From positions 3,679,501-3,743,500 of the forward strand of contig NZ_CP046400.1 in NCBI RefSeq assembly GCF_009762795.1: 64,000 nt of DNA, given 5' to 3'. A program made the translations under genes and the position numbers. The stretch's first letter is position 1. Every line of letters starts with the position of its first letter. Source of the DNA: Pseudodesulfovibrio cashew. Its GTDB lineage: Bacteria; Desulfobacterota; Desulfovibrionia; Desulfovibrionales; Desulfovibrionaceae. Below are positions 8,455 through 15,925 of this stretch, one piece after another. A model generated the notes under the pieces. It searched no databases, had not been told where the DNA came from, and was given only the letters and a program-made list of their open reading frames with translations.

Positions 8455-9785
8455 CCCATACCTTGCCTTCATCACGCCTCTGCCATGGCCCGCTCCTGCT
8501 CCTGCTCGTGACAATGTTCTGCTGCCTGGTGCTTCCGACCAACGCCAATGCCGGGAAACGCAACACAGGTGAGGAACGCCTCTCGCCCCGCCAGTATGCG
8601 GCCATCGTGGACGCCAGAAATTTCCTCGACAAGGGCGAACCGGACAAGGCCATCAAGACCCTCCAACCGCAAGCCAAGACCAAACGCCCGCCCCGCATCA
8701 TCCTCAGCCACCTGGGCTGGGCCCTGATCGAGACCGGTGACAAGCCCGGCGCGCTGGACGTTTACGCCGTGGCGGTGAAGCTCTATCCGGACGACCCGGA
8801 GGTCAGGCGCAACCTTGGCGTCCTGCTTCTGGAACTGGGCCGGTACAGCCAGGCGGCGGACGCCCTGGAGAAAGCGTACACGCTCCAGCCCGAAGACAAG
8901 CGCGACCCGGCCCTGCTGCTCCAGGCCGCATACGCCCTGACCGAAACCAAAAACTTCAAGCGGGCCCTCGGCCTGGCCGAACGCGCACTGAAGGCGGCCA
9001 CCGAGCCGCCCCTGCCCTGGTTCAACCTGGCCGTGCACTGCTGCCTGCGGCTGCACAGGCAGGACAAGGCCCTCCATTTCGCCCGCAACGGAACCCGGCT
9101 CCACCCGCGCGAAGAGGCGGCCTGGACCCTCTACGCCCGCCTGCTAGCCAGAACTGGAGACCCCCTCGGCGGAGCGGCGGCCCTGGAGACAGCTCTGGCC
9201 CTGCGCGCAGGAGACGGCCGGGAACGCACGGCGGCCCTGTCCAAGGAAACCGCGACCCTCTACGCATTGGGGCATGCTCATGCCGAGGCCGCGAGGCACC
9301 TGGACGACGCCCCTGATCCGGGTTCACAACTCAGCGCCGCCGACCTGTACCGGAGGAACGGACGTAACAGGGAGGCCCTGGCCGCCTTGAATCGTTTCGA
9401 GGCCGCATCCCGCAAGGACACGACCGACGACCGGGCCGCGCACCTGCGTGCGGCGGTGCTGGGCGGCCGCATCCTGCTGGACATGAACCGGACGGAGGAC
9501 GGAATTTCCCGCCTGCTGAAGGCTGCGGACAAAGCTGCGCCGAACGCGTCAAAGACAGAGCAGCGACTGCGCGGCACCGCGCTGCTCATGGCCGGTGAAG
9601 CGCGCTGGATGGAGCGAAAATGGCGGGATGCCGCCGCGATCTTCACCAAGCTTGCCACGGTGCCGGGCTTCGGCTCAACAGGCACCTCCCTGGCGGCGGG
9701 CATGCGCGCCCTGCTGCGGGAAGCGGCCATGGCACATGACGCCCCTGCGACACAACCGGCAATCCCCTCACCTTCAGAGTCATAA
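8451..9785 (+). CDS. Secreted tetratricopeptide-repeat protein of the TonB operon
   Basis: 444 residues with an N-terminal hydrophobic signal (LLLLLVTMFCCLVLPTNANA) and a run of TPR units (for example LSHLGWALIETGDKPGALDVY, then VRRNLGVLLLELGRYSQAADAL) covering most of the protein. TPR proteins close TonB2-type operons in several proteobacteria and are required for receptor energising in some, probably by bridging inner and outer membrane parts. It overlaps tonB by 4 bp and is the last gene of the run; about 80 bp separate it from the following regulator. Partner and ligand are not evident from sequence. Confidence 0.82.
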   Translation: MTHTLPSSRLCHGPLLLLLVTMFCCLVLPTNANAGKRNTGEERLSPRQYAAIVDARNFLDKGEPDKAIKTLQPQAKTKRPPRIILSHLGWALIETGDKPGALDVYAVAVKLYPDDPEVRRNLGVLLLELGRYSQAADALEKAYTLQPEDKRDPALLLQAAYALTETKNFKRALGLAERALKAATEPPLPWFNLAVHCCLRLHRQDKALHFARNGTRLHPREEAAWTLYARLLARTGDPLGGAAALETALALRAGDGRERTAALSKETATLYALGHAHAEAARHLDDAPDPGSQLSAADLYRRNGRNREALAALNRFEAASRKDTTDDRAAHLRAAVLGGRILLDMNRTEDGISRLLKAADKAAPNASKTEQRLRGTALLMAGEARWMERKWRDAAAIFTKLATVPGFGSTGTSLAAGMRALLREAAMAHDAPATQPAIPSPSES

Positions 9786-9902
9786 CAGCCTGACACCCCT
9801 TGCCATCGGCAAAACGTTTCATTACGGTTCAAAGCGGGTTCATTATGACTCACCTCGGGCGCATTGATGCCCCAACCACCCGGAAACCGGAGTTTGCCGG
9901 CC

Positions 9903-11306
9903 ATGCCCGCCATCGACACCCAACTCCTGATCGACCTGCTCTCCCACGAGGAGGCCCTTACTCTTCTGCTTGACGAGCTACCCGCCGCCGTGGCCCTTCT
10001 GGACGCGGACGGCAGCGTCATCCTGGTCAACAGGGCTTACGCCAGTCTCACAGGACTGGAGCGGGAAAGCGCAATGGAGCTCAAATGCCTGCACGCCCTG
10101 CGGTGCGACTTCTGCGTGTCCGGTTGCCCGCTCATGGTCCGGGACAAGCCCATGGAGATGTGTTCCACGAACGCCAACATCATCAGCCGTTCGAGAGAAA
10201 AGATTTTCGTACGCCTCACGGTCTCCCCGCTCAAGGACAAGGAGGACCGGGTCCGGGCGGTGGTCGAAACCCTGACGCCGCTCTCCCACCACATCCTTGA
10301 CGAGACCTCCGGCAGCGCCTTCGGGCTGGGCGAACTGGTTGGCCGGAGCCCCCAGGTGCGCAAGATCTTCTCCATGACCCCGTCCATCGCCCAGACAGAC
10401 TCACCGGTGCTCATCACCGGTGAAACCGGCACCGGCAAGGACATGCTGGCCGAGGAGATCCACAAGGAATCCGACCGCAACGACGGCCCGTTCATCAAGG
10501 TCAACTGCGGCGCCCTGCCCGAGCATCTTCTGGAGTCGGAATTCTTCGGCCACGTCAAGAATGCCCTGCCCGGCGCGGATCACGACAAGCCGGGACGATT
10601 GCGCATGGCCCACGGAGGCTCGCTCTTCATCACCGAGATCGGCGACCTGCCCTACTCGCTCCAGACCAAGCTTCTCTCCTACATGGACGACCACATGGTT
10701 CACCCGGTGGGCTCGCACAAGGGCATGCGTACCGACGTCCGCATCATGGCCGCCACACAGCATGACCTGGAGACCATGGTCAGGCAAAAACGATTCCGCC
10801 AGGACCTCCTCTACCGACTCAACGTCATCCGGCTCAACCTGCCGCCCCTGCGCCAGCGGGGCGACGATATCCGGCTACTCCAGGACCACTTCCTGAAGAT
10901 GTTCCGGGCCCGCTTCGGCAGGCCGGTGGAACGCTTCTCGACAAATGCGGAACGGCTTCTGGGCTCCTACGCCTATCCCGGCAACGTAAGGGAGCTGCGC
11001 AACATCATCGAGTACGCCGTCAACTTCTGCGACGGCAAAGTCATTCGCATGCGCCATCTGCCCGGCTACATGCTGGACGGACACGGCCTGCCCGAAGGAC
11101 TGACCGCGCCACAGCCGGAACCGCCGACCCCCGTGGGGGAAGACGGCACCAGGGCCATTCCGCCCGAACGCTGGGAGGACGTCCAAAGGAAAATGATCCT
11201 CGACGCCCTGGTCAAGACAGGCGGCAAGAAGCAGCAGGCCGCCAAGCTGCTCGGCTGGGGACGTTCCACCCTGTGGCGGAAGATGAAACATTTCGGCATC
11301 GAGTAA
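9903..11306 (+). CDS. Sigma54-activator-like regulator with PAS domain and degenerate AAA+ core
   Basis: About 467 residues. An N-terminal PAS domain contains a cysteine cluster (CLHALRCDFCVSGCPL), then an AAA+ domain with Walker A GETGTGKD at about residue 173, and a C-terminal Fis-type helix-turn-helix (KKQQAAKLLGWGRSTLWRKM). Two core features are altered: the sigma54-contacting GAFTGA loop reads NALPGA (residues 220-225) and Walker B reads LFITEIGD, with Thr244 replacing the Asp that holds magnesium. It probably binds DNA but may not hydrolyse ATP or open sigma54 promoters. The cysteines suggest redox or metal sensing. Start is uncertain: ATG 9903 has GGAG ten bases upstream; ATG 9867 has none. 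It is followed 13 bp later by a NifX-like gene. Confidence 0.85.
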   Translation: MPAIDTQLLIDLLSHEEALTLLLDELPAAVALLDADGSVILVNRAYASLTGLERESAMELKCLHALRCDFCVSGCPLMVRDKPMEMCSTNANIISRSREKIFVRLTVSPLKDKEDRVRAVVETLTPLSHHILDETSGSAFGLGELVGRSPQVRKIFSMTPSIAQTDSPVLITGETGTGKDMLAEEIHKESDRNDGPFIKVNCGALPEHLLESEFFGHVKNALPGADHDKPGRLRMAHGGSLFITEIGDLPYSLQTKLLSYMDDHMVHPVGSHKGMRTDVRIMAATQHDLETMVRQKRFRQDLLYRLNVIRLNLPPLRQRGDDIRLLQDHFLKMFRARFGRPVERFSTNAERLLGSYAYPGNVRELRNIIEYAVNFCDGKVIRMRHLPGYMLDGHGLPEGLTAPQPEPPTPVGEDGTRAIPPERWEDVQRKMILDALVKTGGKKQQAAKLLGWGRSTLWRKMKHFGIE

Positions 11307-11319
11307 GCGAGGTCCCCCC

Positions 11320-11658
11320 ATGGAAAAAATACTTATCCCTCTGCTGGACAATGAGCTGGCCCCCCGTTTCGACCTGGCGGCAGATGTGCTCGTGGTATCC
11401 CTCATCCGCGAAACAAGCGCCATGGGCCGGGTCGAGGAGATGGTCACGGTTCTGGAAGACCCGTCCGCCGAGGCCATGTGCCGCCTGGCGGTCAAGGCTG
11501 GCGTGCAGACTGTTATATGTGCCGGTATTGAGAAGGAATTCTTTGATTTTCTCGAGTGGAAGGGCATCCGGGTCCTGGACGACATCTGCGGCCCGGTGGA
11601 CGTCATCCTCGAAGCCTACCTGGGGGGTAGACTGGCTACGGGCCAGAGTTACTACTGA
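11320..11658 (+). CDS. NifX/NifB-like (dinitrogenase Fe-Mo cofactor domain) protein
   Basis: 112 residues with the small RNase H-like fold of the NifX/NafY/NifB C-terminal family: PLLDNELAPRFDLAADVLVV at the N-terminus, then VKAGVQTVICAGIEKEFFDFLEWKGIRVLDDICG. Members bind Fe-S or Fe-Mo clusters or precursors; in Desulfovibrio relatives include the orange-protein group found near sigma54 regulators. No nif structural genes are in this window, so a role in nitrogen fixation is not supported. GAGG lies seven bases before the ATG and the gene follows the degenerate regulator by 13 bp, so the pair is probably cotranscribed. Its stop borders an unusual pyrimidine-rich stretch and the structured RNA described below. 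Confidence 0.82.
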   Translation: MEKILIPLLDNELAPRFDLAADVLVVSLIRETSAMGRVEEMVTVLEDPSAEAMCRLAVKAGVQTVICAGIEKEFFDFLEWKGIRVLDDICGPVDVILEAYLGGRLATGQSYY

Positions 11659-11674
11659 CCACCACGTCTCCTTT

Positions 11675-11791
11675 TGTTTCATTTTCGTTCACATTCCTCT
11701 CATTTTTCTGTTTCTTTACGTTTCATTTTGTGCTTGCTCTTTTTTTCACATCGTTTTCTTGACCCTCACAACCAAGTATCATTTATACAAT
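11675..11791 (+). promoter_or_regulatory. Pyrimidine-rich promoter region with direct repeats, driving the structured leader
   Basis: Between the NifX-like stop and the hairpin array lies a T-rich stretch unlike its GC-rich surroundings. GTTTCATTTT occurs twice (11676-11685 and 11720-11729), centres 44 bp apart, close to four helical turns, which suggests paired protein sites or an UP element. A sigma70-like promoter follows: TTGACC at 11759-11764 and an AT-rich -10 zone at 11782-11791 (TTTATA, TATACA and TACAAT overlap). A transcript from here would start near 11797, just ahead of the first hairpin. Repeats and motif matches are read directly; promoter function is inference. Confidence 0.5.
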
Positions 11792-11812
11792 AAGGACTGT
11801 TGAAGAAAACCG

Positions 11813-11838
11813 GCTCCGCGACTGGAATCGCATGGAGC
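11813..11838 (+). other. Array hairpin 1 (loop ACTGGAAT)
   Basis: GCTCC 11813-11817 pairs with GGAGC 11834-11838 and GCG 11818-11820 with CGC 11829-11831, leaving AT 11832-11833 as a bulge and the eight-base loop ACTGGAAT. Confidence 0.7.
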
Positions 11839-11855
11839 GGGCGACCTGACGCAGA

Positions 11856-11883
11856 GCGCCGTGGGACTGGAAAATCACGACGC
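11856..11883 (+). other. Array hairpin 2 (loop GGACTGGAAAAT)
   Basis: GCG 11856-11858 pairs with CGC 11881-11883, one C/A mismatch follows, then CGTG 11860-11863 pairs with CACG 11876-11879. The loop 11864-11875 holds GACTGGAAAA. Confidence 0.65.
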
Positions 11884-11895
11884 GAACTCCGGCAA

Positions 11896-11929
11896 TCCCG
11901 GCCACTCGACTGGACCCCCGTGGTCGGGA
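11896..11929 (+). other. Array hairpin 3 (loop TCGACTGGACCCCC)
   Basis: TCCCGGCCAC 11896-11905 pairs with GTGGTCGGGA 11920-11929, ten pairs including one G-T. Within the loop the ACTGGA hexamer is flanked by G and C, which could close it as a hexaloop. Confidence 0.75.
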
Positions 11930-11937
11930 CAAGGAAG

Positions 11938-11980
11938 CGGTATCCCGCCATGGGACTGGAAATTACATGGCGGGATACCG
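11938..11980 (+). other. Array hairpin 4, perfect 15-bp stem (loop GGACTGGAAATTA)
   Basis: CGGTATCCCGCCATG 11938-11952 is exactly complementary to 11966-11980. The 13-base loop 11953-11965 shows GACTGGAAA. This is the most stable member of the array and the clearest proof that the region folds as RNA. Confidence 0.85.
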
Positions 11981-12020
11981 TCCGGCGCCTCCGCCGCCAG
12001 CCGGGTCAGAGCGGAGAGAA

Positions 12021-12058
12021 GCGCTCACGTCATGCGACTGGAAACATGGCCGAGGCGC
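12021..12058 (+). other. Array hairpin 5 (loop CGACTGGAAA)
   Basis: GTCATG 12029-12034 pairs with CATGGC 12045-12050 (one G-T). CTC 12024-12026 with GAG 12052-12054 and GCG 12021-12023 with CGC 12056-12058 extend the stem past small bulges. The loop 12035-12044 is CGACTGGAAA. The lower stem competes with an alternative hairpin, GAGCG 12009-12013 with CGCTC 12022-12026, whose loop also contains GGA if its first pair opens. Confidence 0.7.
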
Positions 12059-12070
12059 AAACTGCCACTT

Positions 12071-12091
12071 CCGCGTGACTGGAAACGCGCG
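12071..12091 (+). other. Array hairpin 6 (loop GACTGGAA)
   Basis: CGCGT 12072-12076 pairs with ACGCG 12085-12089, and C 12071 can pair with G 12091 past a bulged C. The loop is GACTGGAA. Confidence 0.7.
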
Positions 12092-12105
12092 GTCGGGGGA
12101 ATGAC

Positions 12106-12144
12106 GTCTTTCCGTCCGGCGACTGGTGCCGTAAGGCGGAAGAC
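12106..12144 (+). other. Array hairpin 7 (loop GACTGGT)
   Basis: GTCTT-T-CCG 12106-12114 pairs with CGGAAGAC 12137-12144 (one bulged T), TC 12115-12116 with GG 12135-12136, and CGGC 12117-12120 with GCCG 12128-12131. The loop GACTGGT differs from the others only in its last base. Confidence 0.72.
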
Positions 12145-12346
12145 CATACTGGAACGCGACGACAGCCTGGCCCTCCAGGGCTCGGGAGCGTCCTGTTCCA
12201 GGGGGATTGGCCGAACCGTTCCGCCGAGGCGGATGGCCCGGTCGAAGTGTGAAGCGCAAGTCCGCCTTTGTTCGGAACGCAAACGCCCACGCGGCGCCCA
12301 TGCGACTTCCGCCACAAGACGGCCCATACATTGGGAGGAGGATTCA

Positions 12347-12865
12347 ATGCAGGTAAAAGACCTTATGGTCCCAGTCTCCGAATACAAATCGGCAGGCGTG
12401 AACGACTCGCTGGGCGAAGTCGCATCGGTTATGGCCGGTGGCGGCCACCGGGATGTTCTGGTCGTCAACGACAAGGGCAATCTGGAAGGCGTCATCACCA
12501 TGACCGACATCTTCATGGCCCTGGAACCCAACTACAAGAAGCTCAGCCGAAAGGAACTCAGCACGGACATTCTGGCCAGCCGCTACGTGACTGACCTGTT
12601 CAAGGAGTACGGCCTCTGGTCCGTCTCGCTTTCCGAACTCTGCGAAAAGAACGCAACCATCAAGGCCGCAGAGGTCATGCACGTGCCTGACGAACACGAG
12701 TTCCTGAAGGAGGAAGACGATCTGGAACAAGCCATCCACCGCTTCATCGTGGGGATGCACCAGCCGCTCTTCGTCAAGGCCAACGGCACCATCACCGGTG
12801 TCCTGCGCATGGTCGACGTCTTCAATGAAATCGAGGCGCGGATGACTTCCTGCGCCGGCGAATAA
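12347..12865 (+). CDS. CBS-domain-pair protein
   Basis: 172 residues made of two CBS motifs: the first at about residues 1-60 (MQVKDLMVPVSEYKS, then GHRDVLVVNDKGNLEGVITMTDIFMAL), the second near 105-165 (EVMHVPDEHEFLKEEDDLEQAIHRFIVGMHQPLFV, GVLRMVDVFNEI). CBS pairs bind adenine nucleotides and gate transporters or enzymes. It is preceded by the strong ribosome site GGGAGGAGG and by the long hairpin leader; 30 bp after it begins an anion symporter gene, so a role in regulating that transporter by energy state is a reasonable inference. The reading frame stays open upstream to 11861, but that stretch is RNA structure, not protein. Confidence 0.88.
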   Translation: MQVKDLMVPVSEYKSAGVNDSLGEVASVMAGGGHRDVLVVNDKGNLEGVITMTDIFMALEPNYKKLSRKELSTDILASRYVTDLFKEYGLWSVSLSELCEKNATIKAAEVMHVPDEHEFLKEEDDLEQAIHRFIVGMHQPLFVKANGTITGVLRMVDVFNEIEARMTSCAGE

Positions 12866-12895
12866 CCGTTTCGCGGGTTACTTGAGGAGTTCAAC

Positions 12896-14371
12896 ATGGA
12901 AATAGCACAAGCAGCCAACACCGGCTTCGACTGGAAACGCCTGGTCTTCATGCTGACCGGCGTTACCCTCTTCGCCGTGGTATTTTTCTCGTCGGCCTGG
13001 CCCGACGCCATCGACCCCAACGGACAGCATTTCGCCCTGAGCAAGGAAGGCAAGGGCGCCATCGCCGTCTTCCTGCTCGCAGGCACATGGTGGGTCTTCG
13101 AGGTCGTACCCATCGGCATCACCTCGCTGATGATCGGCATCCTCCAGGTCATGTTCCTGATCCGTCCGGCCAAGGTGGCCTTCAAGGACTTCATGGACCC
13201 GTCCGTACTCTTTATCTTCGCCTCCATCATGATCGGTCTGGTCTTCACCAAGACAGGCCTGACCAGACGGCTGGCCTACAAGATGCTCGACGTCGTGGGC
13301 GAGCGGACCTCCATGATCTACCTGGGCGTCTTCGTGGTCACCGCCGCCCTGACGCACATCATGGCCCACACCGCGGTCGCCGCCACCATCTACCCTCTGC
13401 TCCTCGCCATCTACGCCCTGTATGGCGAAGGCGACAAGCCCACCAAGTTCGGCAAGGGGCTGTTCATCGGCATGGCCTACGTGGCCGGCGCGGGCTCCGT
13501 CGTCACCCTGCTGGGCGCGGCGCGCGGCGCGGTGGCCATCGGCTTCTTCAAGGAAATCGTCAATGTGGAGGTCGGCTTCTTCGAGCTGTCCTACTACATG
13601 TTCCCCATCGGCTGGGGCATGACCTTCCTGCTCTGGGGCTTCTTCATGATCTTCATGAAGCCGGAGAAGGAGCGCATCCCCGGACTGCGCGAAAAGGCCC
13701 GTGAGCTCAACGCCAAGATGGGTCCGCTGACCCGCAACGAGATCATGGCCGCCATCATCGTCGGTACCGTCATCTGCATCATGTCCCTGCGGTCCTTTGT
13801 CCCGGCGCTCAACGCCGTTGACAAGACCGCCATCATCCTCTGTTCGTCGGTCCTCTTCTTCGTCTTCAAGATTCTGGACCTCAAGGACCTGGAAGATATC
13901 CCCTGGAACATCATCCTTCTGTTCGCCGGCGCCATGTCCATCGGCTTCTGCCTCTGGGAAACCGGCGCGGCAAAATGGATGGCCGTCAACTGGCTGGTCA
14001 TGTTCGCAGACGCCAACTGGTTCGTCTTCGTCATGTCCATCGCCTTCTTCGTCATGATCATGACCAACTTCATCATGAACGTGGCGGCAATCGCCATCTC
14101 CCTGCCCGTGGCCCTGGTCATCGCGCCCTATCTTGGCGTGGCCCCGGAGGTCATCCTGTACTCCTCCCTGGCCATGGCCGGTATGCCCTTCCTGCTTCTG
14201 GTGGGTGCGGCGCCCAACGCCATCGCCTACGACTCAGGCCAGTTCACCACAGGTGAATTCTTCGGCTGGGGCGTACCCGCATCACTCCTGCTGATGGTCT
14301 TCGTCGGAGTGGCCTGCTACATACTGTGGCCACTCATGGGCATGCCCGTGACCCTTCCTGCCGGAGGATAA
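12896..14371 (+). CDS. SLC13/DASS-family sodium:anion symporter
   Basis: 491 residues with about 11-12 hydrophobic helices. The helical order, the conserved WWVFEVVPIGITSLMI at residues 65-80 (matching the W-W-TEA-P-TALLP signature of SLC13 proteins) and the late segment FIMNVAAIAISLPVALVIAPYLG place it in the divalent anion:sodium symporter group. Likely cargo is a di- or tricarboxylate or sulfate; the sequence does not decide. It sits after a CBS protein and upstream of NhaB, suggesting a sodium-coupled uptake module. A good ribosome site (GAGGAG, six bases) precedes the ATG. Codons 11-15 overlap a further copy of the CGACTGGAAAC motif found in the leader hairpins. Confidence 0.85.
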   Translation: MEIAQAANTGFDWKRLVFMLTGVTLFAVVFFSSAWPDAIDPNGQHFALSKEGKGAIAVFLLAGTWWVFEVVPIGITSLMIGILQVMFLIRPAKVAFKDFMDPSVLFIFASIMIGLVFTKTGLTRRLAYKMLDVVGERTSMIYLGVFVVTAALTHIMAHTAVAATIYPLLLAIYALYGEGDKPTKFGKGLFIGMAYVAGAGSVVTLLGAARGAVAIGFFKEIVNVEVGFFELSYYMFPIGWGMTFLLWGFFMIFMKPEKERIPGLREKARELNAKMGPLTRNEIMAAIIVGTVICIMSLRSFVPALNAVDKTAIILCSSVLFFVFKILDLKDLEDIPWNIILLFAGAMSIGFCLWETGAAKWMAVNWLVMFADANWFVFVMSIAFFVMIMTNFIMNVAAIAISLPVALVIAPYLGVAPEVILYSSLAMAGMPFLLLVGAAPNAIAYDSGQFTTGEFFGWGVPASLLLMVFVGVACYILWPLMGMPVTLPAGG

Positions 14372-14395
14372 CGCCCTTAGGGCTCCGCTGAAAAC

Positions 14396-14425
14396 AAACG
14401 GCTGTCGCGCAAGCGGCAGCCGTTT
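14396..14425 (+). terminator. Hairpin after the symporter gene
   Basis: AAACGGCTG 14396-14404 pairs with CAGCCGTTT 14417-14425, extended inward by CGC/GCG around GCAA. Only TTT follows, so it is a weak terminator or an mRNA end that dampens expression of the next genes. Confidence 0.5.
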
Positions 14426-14453
14426 ACAACCGAACAGAGAGAGACACTCGCAA

Positions 14454-15878
14454 ATGGAAAAACTGGAAACCCTCTTTGAACACATAGCGTCCCGAATCAA
14501 CGTCAACCTCAAGCCCATGGGGCTCGACGTCAGGCCCATCCTCCAGAATGCCATCCCCAGAGAACGCCACCTGGCGTATTACGCATTCTACGCCCTGACC
14601 GAAGACCATCCCATCAGCTTCAAATTTACCAACTCCAACCTTGCCGGGACGTACTTCCTGGGCAAGACACTGGTGGATCGCTCCGTGGTCTACAAGTCCA
14701 ACCTGCGCGGCGACGAGCTCAAGCGCAAGGGGGACGTGGTGGAGTTCAACGGCGTCAAGACGACGCTCTTCTATGACGAGGTCATCCGCGTCATCAACTC
14801 CTACCTGGTCAAGACCCTGGTCCACAACCACTCCAAGAACCCGGAAATTCCCGAGGTCTTCAAGATTCTCAACACCGTGGCCATGCACTATTCCAACATC
14901 CACGGCACCACGACGGAAGGCGTCTACCTCGGCCCCTTCTCCACGGTGGATTTCTCGGTCATGCACAACTGCATCGTGGGCGACTTCTCCTACGTCCAGG
15001 CCGGGGACCTGTCCCGGGTTGTCATCGAACCGGGACACGTCTGGATCAAGGTCAACGGATCGTTCGAATTCCACTACGTCTATCCCGAAGGGGTCGTGGA
15101 CGAATACGTCTCCCTGGACGAACACGGACACGTTTCCGGAAAGTTCATCGAATACGTCGACGAATTCAAGGAAGACTTCGTCCCGGTATACTCCACCGTC
15201 AAACCGGAGCGGCTGGAACTGGCCATCGGCGACGGCTCGTACGTCAGCCCCTACTCGGTCATCAAGGGTGCCTGCACCATCGGCCCCAACGCGCTGATCG
15301 CCCAGCGCGCGCACATCGAGGACTCGGTCATCGGCGAGGGTTCCAACGCGCAGGAGAACTGCTACATCAAGGACTCCGTGTACGAAGGATTCAACGTCAC
15401 CGCCCACGGCGGCAAGGTCATCCATACCCATAACGGCAAGAACGTATTCGTCGGCTTCAACTCGTTCGTGCACGGCACCGAGTCCTGCCCGATCACCATC
15501 GGGAAAAATTCCATCGTCATGCCGCATACTATAATTGACGCCGCCGAGCCTATCGAGATACCGGAAAACTCGGCAGTATGGGGTTATATAACCAAACAAT
15601 CGGACCTGGAAACGCAATGCATGGACCTGGACGAGCTGTCCAATGCCAGTGACCTGACCTTGGGCAACCTCACCTTCAAGGGCGACGGCAAGGCTTTCGT
15701 GGAAGGTTTCAGAAACCGCATTGAACATATTCTGGAAGAAAACGGGGCGTATTACGACGGAACGGATGACACCCGCGGGCACGCCCAGAAAACACAGGAT
15801 GCCAGTTTCAACATCCTCCAGCCCTTCCAGGGCGGCAAGGATGCGGGAATGTACCCGACGATGACCATCGGCGAATAG
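14454..15878 (+). CDS. Left-handed beta-helix (hexapeptide-repeat) protein, substrate unknown
   Basis: 474 residues. After an alpha/beta N-terminal part (about 1-160), two blocks show the imperfect hexapeptide rhythm of left-handed beta-helix acyl- or nucleotidyl-transferases: around residues 165-200 ([26 protein letters not shown]) and 260-390 ([23 protein letters not shown], and onwards to [15 protein letters not shown]). No catalytic signature of GlmU, LpxA, CysE or DapD is obvious. It lies between an anion symporter and NhaB on the same strand, with about 80 bp and 47 bp gaps, so it may belong to the same physiological module. Fold is confident, activity unknown. Confidence 0.72.
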   Translation: MEKLETLFEHIASRINVNLKPMGLDVRPILQNAIPRERHLAYYAFYALTEDHPISFKFTNSNLAGTYFLGKTLVDRSVVYKSNLRGDELKRKGDVVEFNGVKTTLFYDEVIRVINSYLVKTLVHNHSKNPEIPEVFKILNTVAMHYSNIHGTTTEGVYLGPFSTVDFSVMHNCIVGDFSYVQAGDLSRVVIEPGHVWIKVNGSFEFHYVYPEGVVDEYVSLDEHGHVSGKFIEYVDEFKEDFVPVYSTVKPERLELAIGDGSYVSPYSVIKGACTIGPNALIAQRAHIEDSVIGEGSNAQENCYIKDSVYEGFNVTAHGGKVIHTHNGKNVFVGFNSFVHGTESCPITIGKNSIVMPHTIIDAAEPIEIPENSAVWGYITKQSDLETQCMDLDELSNASDLTLGNLTFKGDGKAFVEGFRNRIEHILEENGAYYDGTDDTRGHAQKTQDASFNILQPFQGGKDAGMYPTMTIGE

Positions 15879-15925
15879 CCTGCCGACCGGTCACCAACCA
15901 TAACAACGTTCAGGAGACACCAAAC

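Larger units (their letters stand above)
11797..12346 (+). ncRNA. Structured leader RNA: array of hairpins with a common GACTGGA(A) loop
   Basis: About 550 non-coding bases precede the CBS gene. At least seven hairpins have unrelated stem sequences but show the same apical motif, GACTGGA, usually followed by A (details in the separate hairpin entries). An eighth copy, ATACTGGAAC at 12146-12155, is unpaired, and a ninth, CGACTGGAAAC at 12928-12938, lies inside the symporter gene with a short GGC/GCC stem. One loop on many different stems is strong evidence for selection on RNA structure. No T-tract terminator follows, so the RNA probably reads into the CBS gene as a 5' leader, though a processed free RNA is possible. 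GGA in loops resembles CsrA titrating RNAs; ACTGGA as a hexaloop fits the A1/G4 rule of ANTAR protein targets. Neither is established here. Confidence 0.78.

Noticed and set aside
11320-11658. Part of a nitrogen-fixation cluster
   Set aside because: No nifHDK, nifE or nifN genes are nearby; the protein is only a member of the broad NifX/NifB-like family.
11813-12155. CRISPR array or simple tandem repeat
   Set aside because: The common unit is only 7-10 bases, spacing is irregular (about 28-50 bases), and flanks are self-complementary stems rather than fixed repeats with unique spacers.
11861-12346. Upstream in-frame extension of the CBS gene
   Set aside because: The stretch is made of hairpins with a repeated loop and encodes no CBS-like sequence; GGGAGGAGG before ATG 12347 decides the start.
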